From contig JAUMIR010000005.1 of the NCBI GenBank assembly GCA_030847615.1, positions 113,365,116 to 113,429,115 of the forward strand: a DNA stretch of 64,000 bases. The letters are read 5' to 3'. Under the pieces are notes generated by a model. The model was not told where the DNA came from. It worked only from the letters and a program-made list of their open reading frames with translations, and ran no database searches. Of the stretch, positions 23,581 through 34,311 are shown piece after piece. The translations under genes were made by a program, and so were the position numbers. The first letter of the stretch is position 1. Each line of letters begins with the position of its first letter. The stretch is from Gambelia wislizenii (taxonomy: Eukaryota > Chordata > Lepidosauria > Squamata > Crotaphytidae).

Positions 23581-24479
23581 TGTAAGGGGGCTCGCCGCTT
23601 GCCGGCGGGCCTGTTTGCGGCCCGGCCGGCGCCCCCATACCACCGCCCGTAGCTCCGCCCCCCCCTTCACTCGGCGGTCCCAGCCGAGGCGAGGGGGGGG
23701 GGGAGAGGTGGGGAGGGGAGATGGCCGCGTGGCGCAACATGCGCGCCGCCATCTTCCCCCTTTCTCCTTCCCAGCCGCCCTTGCGGCTGGGGAGGGAAAA
23801 GGAGTGCGGGCCAATCGGGAGCGAGGCAGCTCGCTCCCGATTGGCTGGGGCCGATCTGGATAAAGGGGCGCACGCGGGCGCGCCCCTCCCAGATCGGAGG
23901 CGGCAGCGGAGCAGGCAGCAGCGCCCTCCGCTTGCCGCAACAAAAGATTTGCACCCACCCACCCTCCCTCGGCTCATTTACGTCGCAATTTGCAGGGCGG
24001 ATGTATTGGGTCGTGAAAATAGCATGAGCTCAGGGGTCTCTGCCAAGTTCAAGATCAAGCACAAGTTCAAATTCAAGGTCAAGTTCAAGTTCAGAAGGAG
24101 ACCCCTTATAGTAATAACACATGCTTGTTTTCAGGGAAGGAGAGAGCGTCGAGCAGGCGGCTCGGCCAAGGTCTCTCCTTCAGGGAAGGGATCCGGGATG
24201 GACCGGACCCTGCGCCGCCCACATGAGCGGGCCGCGCTGTGATCACGACCCATACATTAACGCCAACCATTTGCTTGCAAGTTGCGGCCAAATTTATTGC
24301 CAAGCTATATCAAGTAGCATAGTAATCAACTTATCTACCTCAAAGTGTTTTGTTACTAACCTGTACCTAACCTAATTTCTGAAGTTATGCACATATTTGT
24401 TACCAATACAATGTTCTTTTGCAACCACGTGTTTGTGTTCATTCAAGAGGGCGGAGGGGTGGTCCGGTCTGGGTCCGCA
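23581..24479 (+). mobile_element. LTR-like repeat of an unnamed family, copy B
   Basis: Homolog of 5513-6363. It starts TGTAAGGGGGCTCGCCG and has a CpG-rich head with CGCCATCTTCCCCC. The pair CGGGAGCGAG / CTCGCTCCCG forms a stem with a CCAAT-type ATTGGCTGGG. A TATA-like GGATAAAGGGGCG follows near 23860. Then come the AAGTTCAAG tandem (24039-24095), GCTTGTTTTCAGGGAAGG, an AT-rich tail with AATACA near 24405, and the end GGTCTGGGTCCGCA. The features fit a solo LTR with U3 promoter, but no flanking duplication is seen. The CpG richness would also make it look like a CpG island. Confidence 0.55.
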
Positions 24480-24763
24480 AATAGTTATCAGTGGCTTGAT
24501 GATTACTTTCAATGTCATTCTCCAGTACCGGACATTAAAAATAATCACCAAGCCAAGGACAACTATTCACACTGTAGTAACCTTAACCATTTTTGCAGTT
24601 TCTACTCATGTCAGTTTTCTACCCAACTTCACCTGGGGAAAAACCTCATTAATATGAATGGAATGAAATTTGAAATAAGCATTCTTAGTATCACAACTTG
24701 AGTGGACTAAATGATTTTTTTGTTAAAGAGCAAATGGTTTGGAATAGGTACAGTAATTCAGAG

Positions 24764-25016
24764 TACAGGTCACCTCCTGTATCCATGGGGGATACATTCC
24801 TGAACCGTGGATAGTAGCAAACTCTATTAAAATAAAGGACTTCCAGTACAAACATACCATGGAGTTGTGTTGGAGAACCTAAGGATTCCTAGAGAGCACA
24901 CCTCTCTAGGCATTTTCCAGTGTGACTTTATGGCATTCATGCCTATTTTTTTCAGTAGTGGATAACTGAAACCGTGGACATTGGTTCTGCAGATATGAGG
25001 GGGCGTGTGACTTGTA
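24764..25016. mobile_element. Tigger/pogo-type MITE
   Basis: Element 24766-25014 bordered by TA on both sides. The left end is CAGGTCACCTCCTGTATCC and the right end GGGGGCGTGTGACTTG. The interior has GGGGGATACATTCC and AACCGTGGATA, typical pogo-like words. Confidence 0.75.
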
Positions 25017-25779
25017 TTTCCTAATATATTTTGAAACAGTGTCCTGTCATCATTCCATCTCTCTTCCTCTCACTGGAGCTTCCTTTCTGACATGGACCTT
25101 TCCACTGCAGGTTCCTCTTTCTGCTCCTCCTTCCCTCCTGTTCTTTGCTACCCATTGTGCTTGCCACTTGCCTCAGAGGGGGGAAAAAACCTCAGGAGGG
25201 GAAGCAAGAGAGAAGAAACCCCACAACAAACAAAATGGCATCTCCCATGTCATTTCATGAAAATGCCCTCAAAATTATGCTAGCTGTCATTTGGAGAAAA
25301 GGTACTTTAAATTATGTTTTCCTCAAAAAAAAATCTATTCTAACATTAATTCACATTAACACATGGCTTCCAATCTGTTTTGTTATTTTACTGTATGGTT
25401 TCTAAAACTGACAGGAGGTGACAAGAACATACCACCAAAGCCTCAAATTCAGGCCTATCCCCCAGAGGATAACTAATAGCACAACAGGGTGAGAGATAAA
25501 TAAAAATGAAAACCCAACTTTTGTTACATTAATTTGTTTGTAAATCTGAAGGACAAACTTCCATGCTGAATACGAAAGAAATTTAACAATTTTGGTAAAT
25601 GAACTGAAACACAATGTCCCCCCTTCTGCATTGGAGAAGTCCAGTAGGCATTGCTATTCCCACTGCCAGTATGGAGGGTAACAATCTCTACCTGCCTGTC
25701 ATGTAAAGGTTAAAAAGGAGGAACTTTGAAGGGAGGAGAAGGGGATCCTTTATTCAGCATGTACCTAGTTTAATACATG
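25017..25779. other. Unassigned stretch
   Basis: No gene or named repeat recognised. Confidence 0.45.
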
Positions 25780-26540
25780 GTTGAATGTACATGGCAGATC
25801 CTGGGCCGCTTGGCACAGCATGCGGCCTGGGGATCTCCCTTGGCAGGCCAGCCTGCTGGGTCACTGGTGAGCACTAGCGACACGAGTGGAGGGGCAGGGC
25901 TGAGAGAATAAAAGGCAGCCCGCCCCTCTTCTTCTGAACTGGTGACCGAGGGAGCAGCATTGGATCGCCTTGGAGGAGAGAGAGTTCATCAGTGAGACCT
26001 TCAGGAACTGAGGCCTCTTGCCCTGTTTGTTCCGGTCCAGCGGACAAGCGGCGCAGTGCCGCCGACAGCTGAGTCGGGCCAGGCCAGAAGGGCCTTTCCC
26101 CTTCGGGGGCTTCCCCCAGGCGGGGTGTATGTGTGGCTTGCCGCCTTAGTCTGGGTGGGAGGTTTGGGCTTATGGTGTTAGCGGTGGGCTGCTCGGGATA
26201 GTTTCGGCCCGAACCGGCCAGAGTGGCAGCCTCTTTTTCACCGCCACCCCCATCCTGGGTTTAGCGGGGAATTGGCTGGTCGTGAGGACGGAGGTCCCCT
26301 TTTTTCCCAGGGGATACCAGTGGGATCCGCAGGCCGCGTGGGTGGCCGGAGGACCATCTTTGACTTGGTTACAGGCCTGGGGATCGCTGTGATAGCGGGA
26401 ATTTCACATTAGGCCCATGTTTGGGGGCCACATGGCTGCCTGGTTAACAGTCATTGGGCCTTCCGTTTGGCCTGCTATCTTGGGCCTAGAGGCCTCCGGG
26501 GTTTGGCCTAGCCCACCTGGGCCTTTTTTGGGTCTGACAC

Positions 26541-26815
26541 GCCTTGGCCTGTTGGGGCCTTTTTGCGGCCTAGCACACTTGGGCCTGCTTGGGTCTCCTG
26601 AGGTCTAAATTGCTTAGGGCCTGTTTGGGGCTTCTGAGGCCTAGCGCGGCCCATCCTGGGCCTGTTCAGGCCTTTCGGGGTCCAGCACGCCTTTGCCTGT
26701 CAGGGCCTTTTGCGGCCTAGCACTCTTGGGCCTGCTTGGGCCTCCTGAGGCCTAAGTTGCCCAGTCCTGTTGGGGGCCTTCTGAGGCCTAGCATGGCCTA
26801 GCTGGGCCTAGCAGT
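26541..26815 (+). repeat. GGCCT-rich minisatellite in Ngaro leader
   Basis: Two diverged tandem copies of a unit of about 153 bp (26541-26693 and 26694-26815). Each contains GCGGCCTAGCAC, TTGGGCCTGCTTGGG and CTTCTGAGGCCTAGC. The unit itself is built from shorter GGGCCT blocks. Confidence 0.75.
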
Positions 26816-26968
26816 ATTTTTCAATCAAAGTTAATAATTGTTGCTACTGGTTGGGGGTTGCACTGTAGGGGTTTTTCGGGCTTTAAAGCACAGATTTGTG
26901 GTGTTGGGAGTGGGGATTACATCGCATGGTGGTTTTTTTCCTGTATTTGAGTTACATATTGCCCAGTT

Positions 26969-27160
26969 ACAACAACAACAACAACAATAATAAGATAGCA
27001 ATAATATCAGTAATACTAGTGGATTGCATTGATTGTGGACTGGGGAAGAGATTTTACCATATGGTGTTCTTTTTCTGCGTTAATTGAAACACCTGGCTTT
27101 AACAATTAGAGCAATAATAATAATAATAATAATAACAACAACAACAACTACTACTACAGT
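26969..27160. repeat. AAC/AAT trinucleotide tracts before gag
   Basis: CAACAACAACAACAATAATAA at about 26970 and an AAT-AAC-ACT run at 27113-27158. The other Ngaro copy has AAT tracts in the equivalent place. Confidence 0.9.
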
Positions 27161-27215
27161 AATAGTGTAGCCCATCCATTTATTTGAATCACGCCACTTG
27201 GGATATTTTTGGATA

Positions 27216-27479
27216 ATGGCCCCCCAAAAAGGCAAGGGTGGTAATAAGGGCAAGGGCCCTGTGCCTAAGCGGCCACCCATCCCTCCCCCCTCCTCCTCAT
27301 CTAGTGATGAGGAGGAAATCCCTTGGAGAGCAATACTTGAGTGCATTCAGCATTTAGAAAGGATCCAAGGGGTGGAGGATAAGGGGTCAGATCCCCCTTC
27401 TAAGCATGTGACAAAGAAAAACCAAGTTCACTCACCAAATTCTTACACGCTTAGACGCTCTGGAGAGGGGGAGGCGTAG
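27216..27479 (+). pseudogene. Ngaro gag, N-terminal fragment
   Basis: Starts MAPQKGKGGNKGKGP, a basic Lys/Gly segment. A Pro/Ser run and acidic DEEEIPW follow, then RAILECIQHLERIQGVED. This lines up with the gag start of the 39-45 kb copy (APKKGKGGGKGKGP ... EDIPWQAILDRIQHLERIQG). The frame closes at 27479 after passing the deletion junction, so only about 65-75 gag residues remain. The ATG at 27216 is chosen because the homologous residues start there. Confidence 0.75.
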
Positions 27480-27499
27480 ATTACGGTGTTCACCTATGG

Positions 27500-27818
27500 C
27501 ACCGGTTTTCGGTGAAGGGATGGTCTCTGGAAGGGTCTCCTTAGATTGTATGATCTGGGAGAACAGAAGGAGACCTACCTTGGGGTTGGCCTGAAGGATA
27601 ATCCCCTCACCTTAATCTGTATGGATTGGGTGAGGGACTTTTGGGTTGACCTTCCAGACACAGGCTGGCTGGAGAACAACCCTAGGCCTTGGGGTTGCTC
27701 GACAGGGCTCAGGTGTTCGCCCGGGGAGGCTGGGGGCATAAGTCCAGGAGGGACAATCTGCCTCAGCTGCTCCCACACTAGGTTGCCTCCCCCTGCTGAA
27801 GATTTAAAGGGAAATTAA
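27500..27818 (+). other. Ngaro 3' region conserved in both copies
   Basis: Both copies carry a readable segment, LYDLGEQKETYLGVGLK then DNPLTLICMDWVRDF, followed by diverged sequence to a stop. It lies between the hydrolase gene and the 3' end. It could be a small extra protein, the end of a lost reading frame, or conserved untranslated sequence. I know no family for it. Confidence 0.5.
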
Positions 27819-27934
27819 ATGGGCAGGGTTTTAAATAAAGACCCATTTTATTTCAACCCACAATGGATGTGTTTGGTCTCTTTATTTCTCTGAGTCAGTC
27901 TGCAATGATGGTGCTATAGAAATAAATGATAATG

Positions 27935-28307
27935 TCTCTCTGGCTTTTCTTCACAAACAAAGATTCAGGAAAGACTCATCCCGCGCTTTCTGCAAGTGCG
28001 CTGATGACTAAAAAGGCCAATCCGAGATAAACAAGTCCGGTTGCAGATAGCACAGCAGAAGGTCTCCTTGGGTGATGTTTCTGGGTTGTGATTCTTTCTG
28101 TGTTGTTTCTCTTCAAGACTTGTTCGGCGTGAGTTCTCAAATAAGGCTGCAGCATTGTGGATAGTGCATCTCCATGCCTCCCGATGTGAGGCCAAGGTGG
28201 ATCATTGTTAGTGATCAATTTGGCCAAGGCTGAGATGTTGTTTCAGGGAGTCTTTGTATCACTTTTTTGGAGCGCCCCTCTTACACTGACCTGTGGCGAG
28301 TTCAGAT
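27935..28307 (-). pseudogene. LINE 3' fragment (same family as 19308)
   Basis: Minus-strand 3' end of the LINE. The mirror of GAAGAAAAGCCAGAGAGA begins at 27935. Upstream in reading order are CAICNRTCLSRIGLFSHQRTC (the C-terminal Cys/His motif), AALFENSRRTSLEEKQ and RGAPKK. It is 5'-truncated at about 28307. ATAATG at 27929-27934 and 28308-28313 may be a short target duplication. Confidence 0.8.
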
Positions 28308-28313
28308 ATAATG

Positions 28314-29625
28314 ATACTCAAGAATACAAACACAGATTTTAAGAGGATGCTACCATTTGGTTGCTTCCACTTTCATCCCTTAAAATCTCAAATGTTTTCA
28401 TCCCAAATATGAAGAATGGTGTCAATGCTCATTCATCCCTATTCACTTGCAACTCACAACATGGTTCTCATTCATGTGGCACTAACAGCTGAAGACTGGG
28501 GGAAAGAACTGAAAGTAACTAAAGTCCTGAAACTGCCATAAAAGCAGTGACTCAACTACATCTTGATCTCCTTTGCCCCAGATAACATGAAGAAGAAGAG
28601 TATGCATGCTGTGCTGCCAATGTGGTATGGTCTTCTCTGCTGATCCCATAGTTATCGTCTTCACAGTTCAAAAGCACAGCATACCTTTGCTACATTATCA
28701 TTAGCCTTCCTGACATTCTCAGCTTGAATAATTAGGGTTAAAACATATAGAAGTATCCCTTAAAATCAATTATACAGCAGAATAATACTGTTTTGCAATA
28801 TTAATAAAGGTCTTTGGAGACTGCTCAGTTATTTTTGCTTCAAATCTCTTAAATTTATCCTCATCTATTATACATTGTTTAAATTTGTGTAACATAAATA
28901 ATCCATGGTTACTAGTAACTTATTTATGAGAAATAAACATCATTTCTTTCTCTTTTTGTAGTTTTAAATCATGCTGTTGTTCACATATTTCAGGTGCACC
29001 AATTAGCCATTAAGTATGTAAAGTAATTTACCTGAAATAAGAAGCTGTAACTTTTAACATCTAACACATAACAAAATCCATGTTTTATTAAATGAAAAAG
29101 ATACAAGGGCATGACCCAAAGTGCTTCTTCAGTTTTCCTAGTGGGATTGTCATAGCAATGGTTGAAAAATTTGCTCTTTGTGGATTATACTACAAACTGC
29201 CTTAACCTGCACTTTCAATATTAATATGTAGAGTGGAATGTAGCAGTCCACCAGATTTCACATTCCTTTAAGTACCATGATGCAGTCCTCAGCACAAAGA
29301 ACATATCAAAATGCCTTTAAAAATTTATATCTTGAGATAAAATACATTTTGAAATATGCATATTTGCAGATAAATTGTAAATAAATCAGAGCTTGGAAAT
29401 ATTATTTTGCACTAAACTCCAGGAAGCCCACAGTTGTCATGGGCAGCAGCTTTGCTGTCTGGGAATTGTAGCCCCCAAGGTAACTTTTCCAATATCTGAC
29501 TAAAGTATGCTTTTATTTAAAATAAAAATAAAAATGGGGGGACATCATTGTAAACGGAAAATACGTTTGGCACCATCCATTACCTGGGAAAGAAGTAGTT
29601 ACACAGGGCTTCTATTTTCCCTTTC
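28314..29625. other. Unassigned stretch
   Basis: No gene recognised. A MITE scrap (CTGGGAATTGTAGCCCCC) lies at about 29458. Confidence 0.45.
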
Positions 29626-30606
29626 ATGTATTCATGAGTGCCAGAATGTCAGATCACTACCTACTACTATGTGGGTTTTGCATACCTCATAATGTGACAC
29701 TACCAAGATGCCATTTGTGTCTTTGCCAATATCCTCCTGTATATTCAGAGAACCAAGAGCGTGTTCCAGAGGACAACGTACAAGTACGAGATGATTAACA
29801 AACAAAATGAGCAGATGCATGCCCTTTTGGCCATTGCTCTCACTATATACCCTATGCGTATAGATGAAAGTATTCACCTGCAGCTCCGACAGAAGTATGG
29901 TGACAAGATGCTATGTATGCAGAAGGGTGACCCCCAAGTATATGAGGAGCTGTTTAGCTATGCTTGTCCCAAGTTCCTTTCACCTATGGTTCCCAGCTAT
30001 GGCAATATGCATCCCAACTACCACAAAGAACCTTTCCTGCAGCAGCAGAAGGTCTTTGCTGGTGAAGTCCAGCAGCAGGCCCAGCTGTCCACCATCCACA
30101 GCTTCCTCAAGCTCTACACCACCATGCCTGTTGCCAAGTTTGCAGGCTTTTTGGACCTCACAGAGCAAGAGTTTCACATCCAACTGCTGGTCTTCAAACA
30201 CAAGATGAAGAACTTTGTCTGGACAAGTGGCATCTCTGCCTTAGATGGGGAGTTCCAGTCAGCCTCTGAGGTGGACTTCTACATTGACAAGAATATGATC
30301 CATATTGCAGATACAAAGGTTGCTTGCAGCTATGGGGATTTCTTCCTCTGCCAGATCCATAAGTTTGAGGAGTTGAACTGCACTCTGAAGAAGATGGGCC
30401 AAAGACCTTGAAAGTCCTTGAATCAGTCATCAGGCTGCCTGACCCTTTCTGTAAAGAGGGCAAGGAGAGTGGGATGAAGGATGAACTAAGAACTTTGGAA
30501 TTCTCTATAACTTGCTGCAGTCTTTACTTGGATAGCAGATGGCTGAGCTCATACAAAGGACTAAGAAATATAATTAAATGATTGAAATATTTTTTTTTAA
30601 AAAAAG
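29626..30606 (+). pseudogene. EIF3L: EIF3L processed pseudogene, 5'-truncated
   Basis: Intronless copy of the C-terminal part (about 261 codons, 29626-30411) of translation initiation factor 3 subunit L. That protein is a PCI-domain subunit of the eIF3 complex that helps load mRNA on the 40S ribosome. Recognisable segments are YYYVGFAYL, RTTYKYEMINKQNEQMHALL, FLSPMVPSYGNMHPNYHKEP, MPVAKFAGFLDLTEQEF and FEELNCTLKKMGQRP before the normal stop. TGA stops replace CGA arginine codons at 29635 and 29695, the usual outcome of CpG decay. Homology stops abruptly at 29626 and a 3'-UTR-like stretch runs to an A/T run near 30590-30606. The gene is dead; the longest remaining open part is 29761-30411. Confidence 0.92.
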
Positions 30607-30739
30607 AATTCTATAACTAAAAGCCAGTCTTTCGGTTTGTTTTGATTTCATCTTTCTCAACTCCTTTTCCTTTTGTGTTCTGTCTTTTAGAGGGTAGGTC
30701 TAGGACATCGACTGCCATACCACTGGTTTTGATTAAGTC

Positions 30740-31316
30740 TCTTTGAAATGTGGGGCTGGAGTTGTATGGATACCATTGGCTCCCAAGTTAAGGGAGTCCC
30801 ACTATATTCTATGCTGGTCAGACCTCAACTGGAGTCCCACACTGTATTCTGGTTGCCTCATTTTAAGATGGAATAAAGACAAGTTTGAGCAGGTTCAGAG
30901 AAGGGTATCGAGGATAAGAAGGATGGAGAACAAAACATATAAAGAAAAGTTGAAGGAGTTGGGCATGTTCAGCTTAGTGAAGAGAAGACACGATTGCACT
31001 CTTTAGTACCTCAAGAGCTGTCACGGAGGAGAGGGCAGGCCTGTTCTCGACTGCCCCAGAGGGTAGGACTAAGTGTAATGGTTTTAAGTTACAGGAGAGT
31101 AGATTTTGTCTGAACATTAGAAGGAACTTTTTGACAGTAAGAGCAGTTCGGCAATGGAATCAATTTCCAGAGAGGTGGTGCAGTCTTCTTCTCTGGATAG
31201 CTTCAAAAAGAGGGTGAACCTGTTAGGAATGCTTTAGCTGGAGATCTGGCATTGAGCAGAGAGTTGGACTCAGTGACCCATGATACCCTTTCCAACTCTG
31301 AGTCTATGCTAAAAAG
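30740..31316 (+). mobile_element. CR1 LINE 3' end
   Basis: Carries the characteristic CR1 C-terminal and 3'-UTR words in order: CTGGTCAGACCTCAACTGGA, GAGCAGGTTCAGAGAAGGGT, GAGTTGGGCATGTTCAGC, TAGAAGGAACTTTTTGACAG, GGCAATGGAATCA, AGTTGGACTCAGTGACCCAT, CTTTCCAACTCTGAG. It ends with a TCTATG motif. The protein fragment (QVQRRVSRI, KEKLKELGMFSLVKRRHD) belongs to the RT C-terminus. It is 5'-truncated and coding-dead. Confidence 0.9.
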
Positions 31317-31452
31317 ACAAATGGACTCTCACTAGAAGTGAAGAACTAAACTGAGGCTACCATACTTTGGACATAGTATGAGATGACATGACTGTTTGGA
31401 AAAGGTAACATCTTTGGTAAAGAGGAAGGCTGCTTTACAGGGGGGTAGACTC

Positions 31453-32093
31453 AGGACTTTATCAGACTAGCATCTAAAAACGCTGTAATTCCACTATTTG
31501 AGGAAAGCTGAAACATAGTGGCATGATTATAGTAATTAACACATGTTGCTATAATAGTGTGATACTATGCCATAATTGTGCAATACTACTTCCACTGAAT
31601 CATCACACAACTGCCACTAGCAGTTTAAGAATGGGATTTTTTTCCCTGTGATTTTTTATGGATGAGGTTTCAGCTCTTCTCATGAGAAGATATGACTTTA
31701 TTTAAACACACTAAAAACACAGAAATAATGAAAGAAAATAACAAATAAACACTTAAACATAAAAGCATACCAAGAAAAGGTGACAGTTCTTTAAAAGAGC
31801 ATCCTGTGTGTCCAGTGTTCTTATTGGGAAAGGTGAGAGGGGGGAAGGACTGCACATTCACACAGTAATCACGGGATTACAGCAGGATGTGATTTTGCAC
31901 ACTCATCAATACTGTGAAAAGAGCAATATTGAGGGCTATTCATGGATTTTCCCGTCAATGAAAAGTAACAAGCAATTAACTGGTGGAGCACACATTGACC
32001 ATGGGAGGAGGACGAGGTTGTGTGATAATGGGAACCAATTTGTGATACTGTCACACTGTAATTCTGTGATTAAAGCCCCATCTGATAAATTCC
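31453..32093. mobile_element. MITE of the GGGACTTTATCAGA-terminus group
   Basis: Left end GGACTTTATCAGACTAG and inverted right end CCCATCTGATAAATTCC, about 640 bp, non-coding and AT-rich. The related termini at 17507 and 46308 suggest one family. No clear target duplication. Confidence 0.4.
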
Positions 32094-32775
32094 TCAATCA
32101 AGGAAGCCACAATCCTGAGTAAGCAATCTGAGCAGGGTGGTTGATAACAGGGTGACTTGGAGATCTCTCATTCATTGGGTCACCATAACTCAATGTTCAT
32201 TTGACAGCAATTAACAACAACATTTGGGCAAGCTTGGCTGAAGACTGTGGGAAAATGCTTTCAATTCTTCCCCTCCTCACCAGATTTTTGACCTTAAAAA
32301 AAAAAATGAACAATCCCCACTATGAGATAGCGCAAGATTACTTTTGAAGCTTCCTGGGTATCCAGAAATGTTTGCTATGTAGAACAGGGCATCTGTTCAA
32401 GAAACATAAGCCCCAAGCTCCCTTGGGCACACTAAGCACACATTCTCGGTCTACCTCTACCCTTTTAAACAGTAATACAATGTATACCTCTGAGTTACTA
32501 CTTGATGAAACATATGGCAAGATGTCTGGACAATTTGTACTGCTCACTTCCTCAGTGGCCTGAAGGCAGAGCTGAACTGTTGGGGAGTTTTAAATTTTTT
32601 CATAACCATAGATACTGCTAAAGGTACAGATAAATGCTGGGATATTTGGAATAATTTTATTTTCAGAAAGAATGCTCCACTCATTCTTAAACTTTTTTGA
32701 AATACCACTGTCTTTTCCACATGTGAAAAAGATATAAACAGAAGCATTATAACAGATTAAACTTACATGTGCTTA

Positions 32776-33321
32776 CCTTAGGTCAGGGGTAAGCAACTAC
32801 AGCAGGTACTAGAGGAACTTCCAAAATCCCCCCTAAAGAACTAAAACTGGAAGTGGCTGGAAGTTCATTCCTGATTTTGAAAATTGGGGAGGGGGAGTAA
32901 TGGAAAATGGGAAGGGAGTAAGCAATCCATTTGCAAGCTGAGTTGCCACTCCTGGAGGCTTCTAGGGGAGGTTTGTTGTTATTATGTCTCTTCAAATCAA
33001 CTCTGACTTCTGGGAACACTGAAGCAAATCCTTTACAAAGTTTTCTCAGCAAAATTTATTCAAAGGTGGGTTTGACATTGTCTTCCTCTTAGTCTGAGAT
33101 AGTGTGATGTGTTACCCAGTGGGTTTCCATAGCTGAGCAAGATTTGAGCAGTGGTCTCTGGGAGATCTAGTTCAACACTATACCATACTGGCTGTCTCAC
33201 CTTTTATCTGGCCTGAAAAAGAGCAGTTTCTAGGGAATCTGTTGGCTCCAAGGCTTGCAAAAACAGTATTGCAGGCTGCATGTGGTCCCAAGATGGTACA
33301 TTGCACATCCCTGCCTTAGAT
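32776..33321. mobile_element. hAT-type MITE with 8-bp duplication
   Basis: Element 32784-33313. The left end CAGGGGTAAGCAACTACAGC and the inverted right end TTGCACATCCCTG follow the common hAT terminus CAGGGGTGGGCAA. The flanks CCTTAGGT (32776-32783) and CCTTAGAT (33314-33321) match at 7 of 8. A SINE lies inside, so the element is older than that SINE. Confidence 0.8.
32971..33200 (-). mobile_element. tRNA-derived SINE nested in hAT MITE
   Basis: Reverse copy of the SINE at 8955. The tail GTTGTTATTATG is at the left. The body contains the mirror of CCATGGAAACCCACTGGG-type sequence near 33120. The head (ACTATACCATACTGGC) is at the right. Confidence 0.75.
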
Positions 33322-34311
33322 GCATCACAGTACTTAATTAAGTAAGAATTGTAAAATTTTAAAAATCTATTTTTTCTTGTTAAAAACATTGTTAAGCACT
33401 CACTCCTCATGATCAGTGTAATCTGCAGAGTCATCTCCAAATAAGAAGGCTGAACAGTAGTTAAAAATTGCCCATGCAAAGTGGCCTTTCACTGCAGGTT
33501 TCTACATGGGGCAGGGGGAGAGCACAGTTAATGAATGTCTGGAAATCTGGATGAAGGGGGCTGACTCAGGCTGCAATCCATTAATATGAGTAAAAGGGAG
33601 GAGGTAACTTGTAGGTCATGTTTAAAGATATTTAGGAAAAATTATATTGCTGGAGCCAGCCAGAAGCAACATTCTGAACATGACAGTAACAGAGAATCAA
33701 AAATCAGCATGAAAGTCTCAGCCCATCTATTGCTTCCATGTGCAGCTCATGTGAGAGATAGTTAAACATGTGAGTCAGAAAGAAACTTTCAGTTAATGGC
33801 CACAATTGTATATTGTGGTCTATGCTGCATAACTTTACACATACAGTAGTTAGCTACTGTGGCATTACTAAGGCTGGTGTCACCCTTCCTCCAATGGTTC
33901 AGCCTCTCCCCACACCACTACTTCTGCCACTGGTTAGCTATGTTATGCTATGTAACAAAGGTTCTACAGAAACCTCCTAGTAAATTGTGAATATGCTTAT
34001 CAGGACACTGGCAAAAGTGTCCCAAATGCATCGAGCTCTACCGATAAACATCTGCACTCCTTAGCCAATGTCCTGATGTGCATCAGGAGTTCCAATGCAT
34101 ATTGGTCCCAATGTGCAATGATCATTTTTGTAGGAAGGTAATGAGTCTAAAAATAAAATTGCATTAAAAAAAAATCCATGATCTAGTCCTTTAAAAACAA
34201 CAAGAATTATTTCCTTTAAAAAGGAGTTAAAAACATTCAGTCACCTTTGACTTCACGCTTTATGCAGAGTGCGGTTAGCAAGCAGACTTAAGCTCAATTA
34301 TCATTTGAAAG
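33322..34311. other. Unassigned stretch
   Basis: No gene or named repeat recognised. Confidence 0.45.

Larger units (their letters stand above)
25780..27900 (+). mobile_element. Ngaro (DIRS-order) retrotransposon, internally deleted copy
   Basis: The layout matches the larger copy at 39475-45540: a GC-rich leader with a TATA-like GAATAAAAGGCAGCCC near 25906, tandem repeats, AAC/AAT tracts and a gag start at 27216. It then jumps at about 27440-27460 straight into the 3' region that the other copy has after its hydrolase gene. RT, RNase H, tyrosine recombinase and hydrolase are all missing. Both copies end with sequence like TCTCTTTATTTCTCTGA. It would need proteins from another copy to move. 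Exact ends are uncertain, because the split direct repeats of Ngaro could not be traced by eye. Confidence 0.75.

Noticed and set aside
23420..24242. Several long overlapping GC-rich frames on both strands
   Set aside because: GC-rich DNA has few stop codons, and the sequence is a repeat with a second copy at 5513. The frames are not conserved as protein apart from the KFK tandem.
29761..30411. Functional EIF3L gene or alternative short isoform
   Set aside because: Upstream in-frame TGA codons, no introns, 5' truncation and a 3' A/T run show a processed pseudogene.
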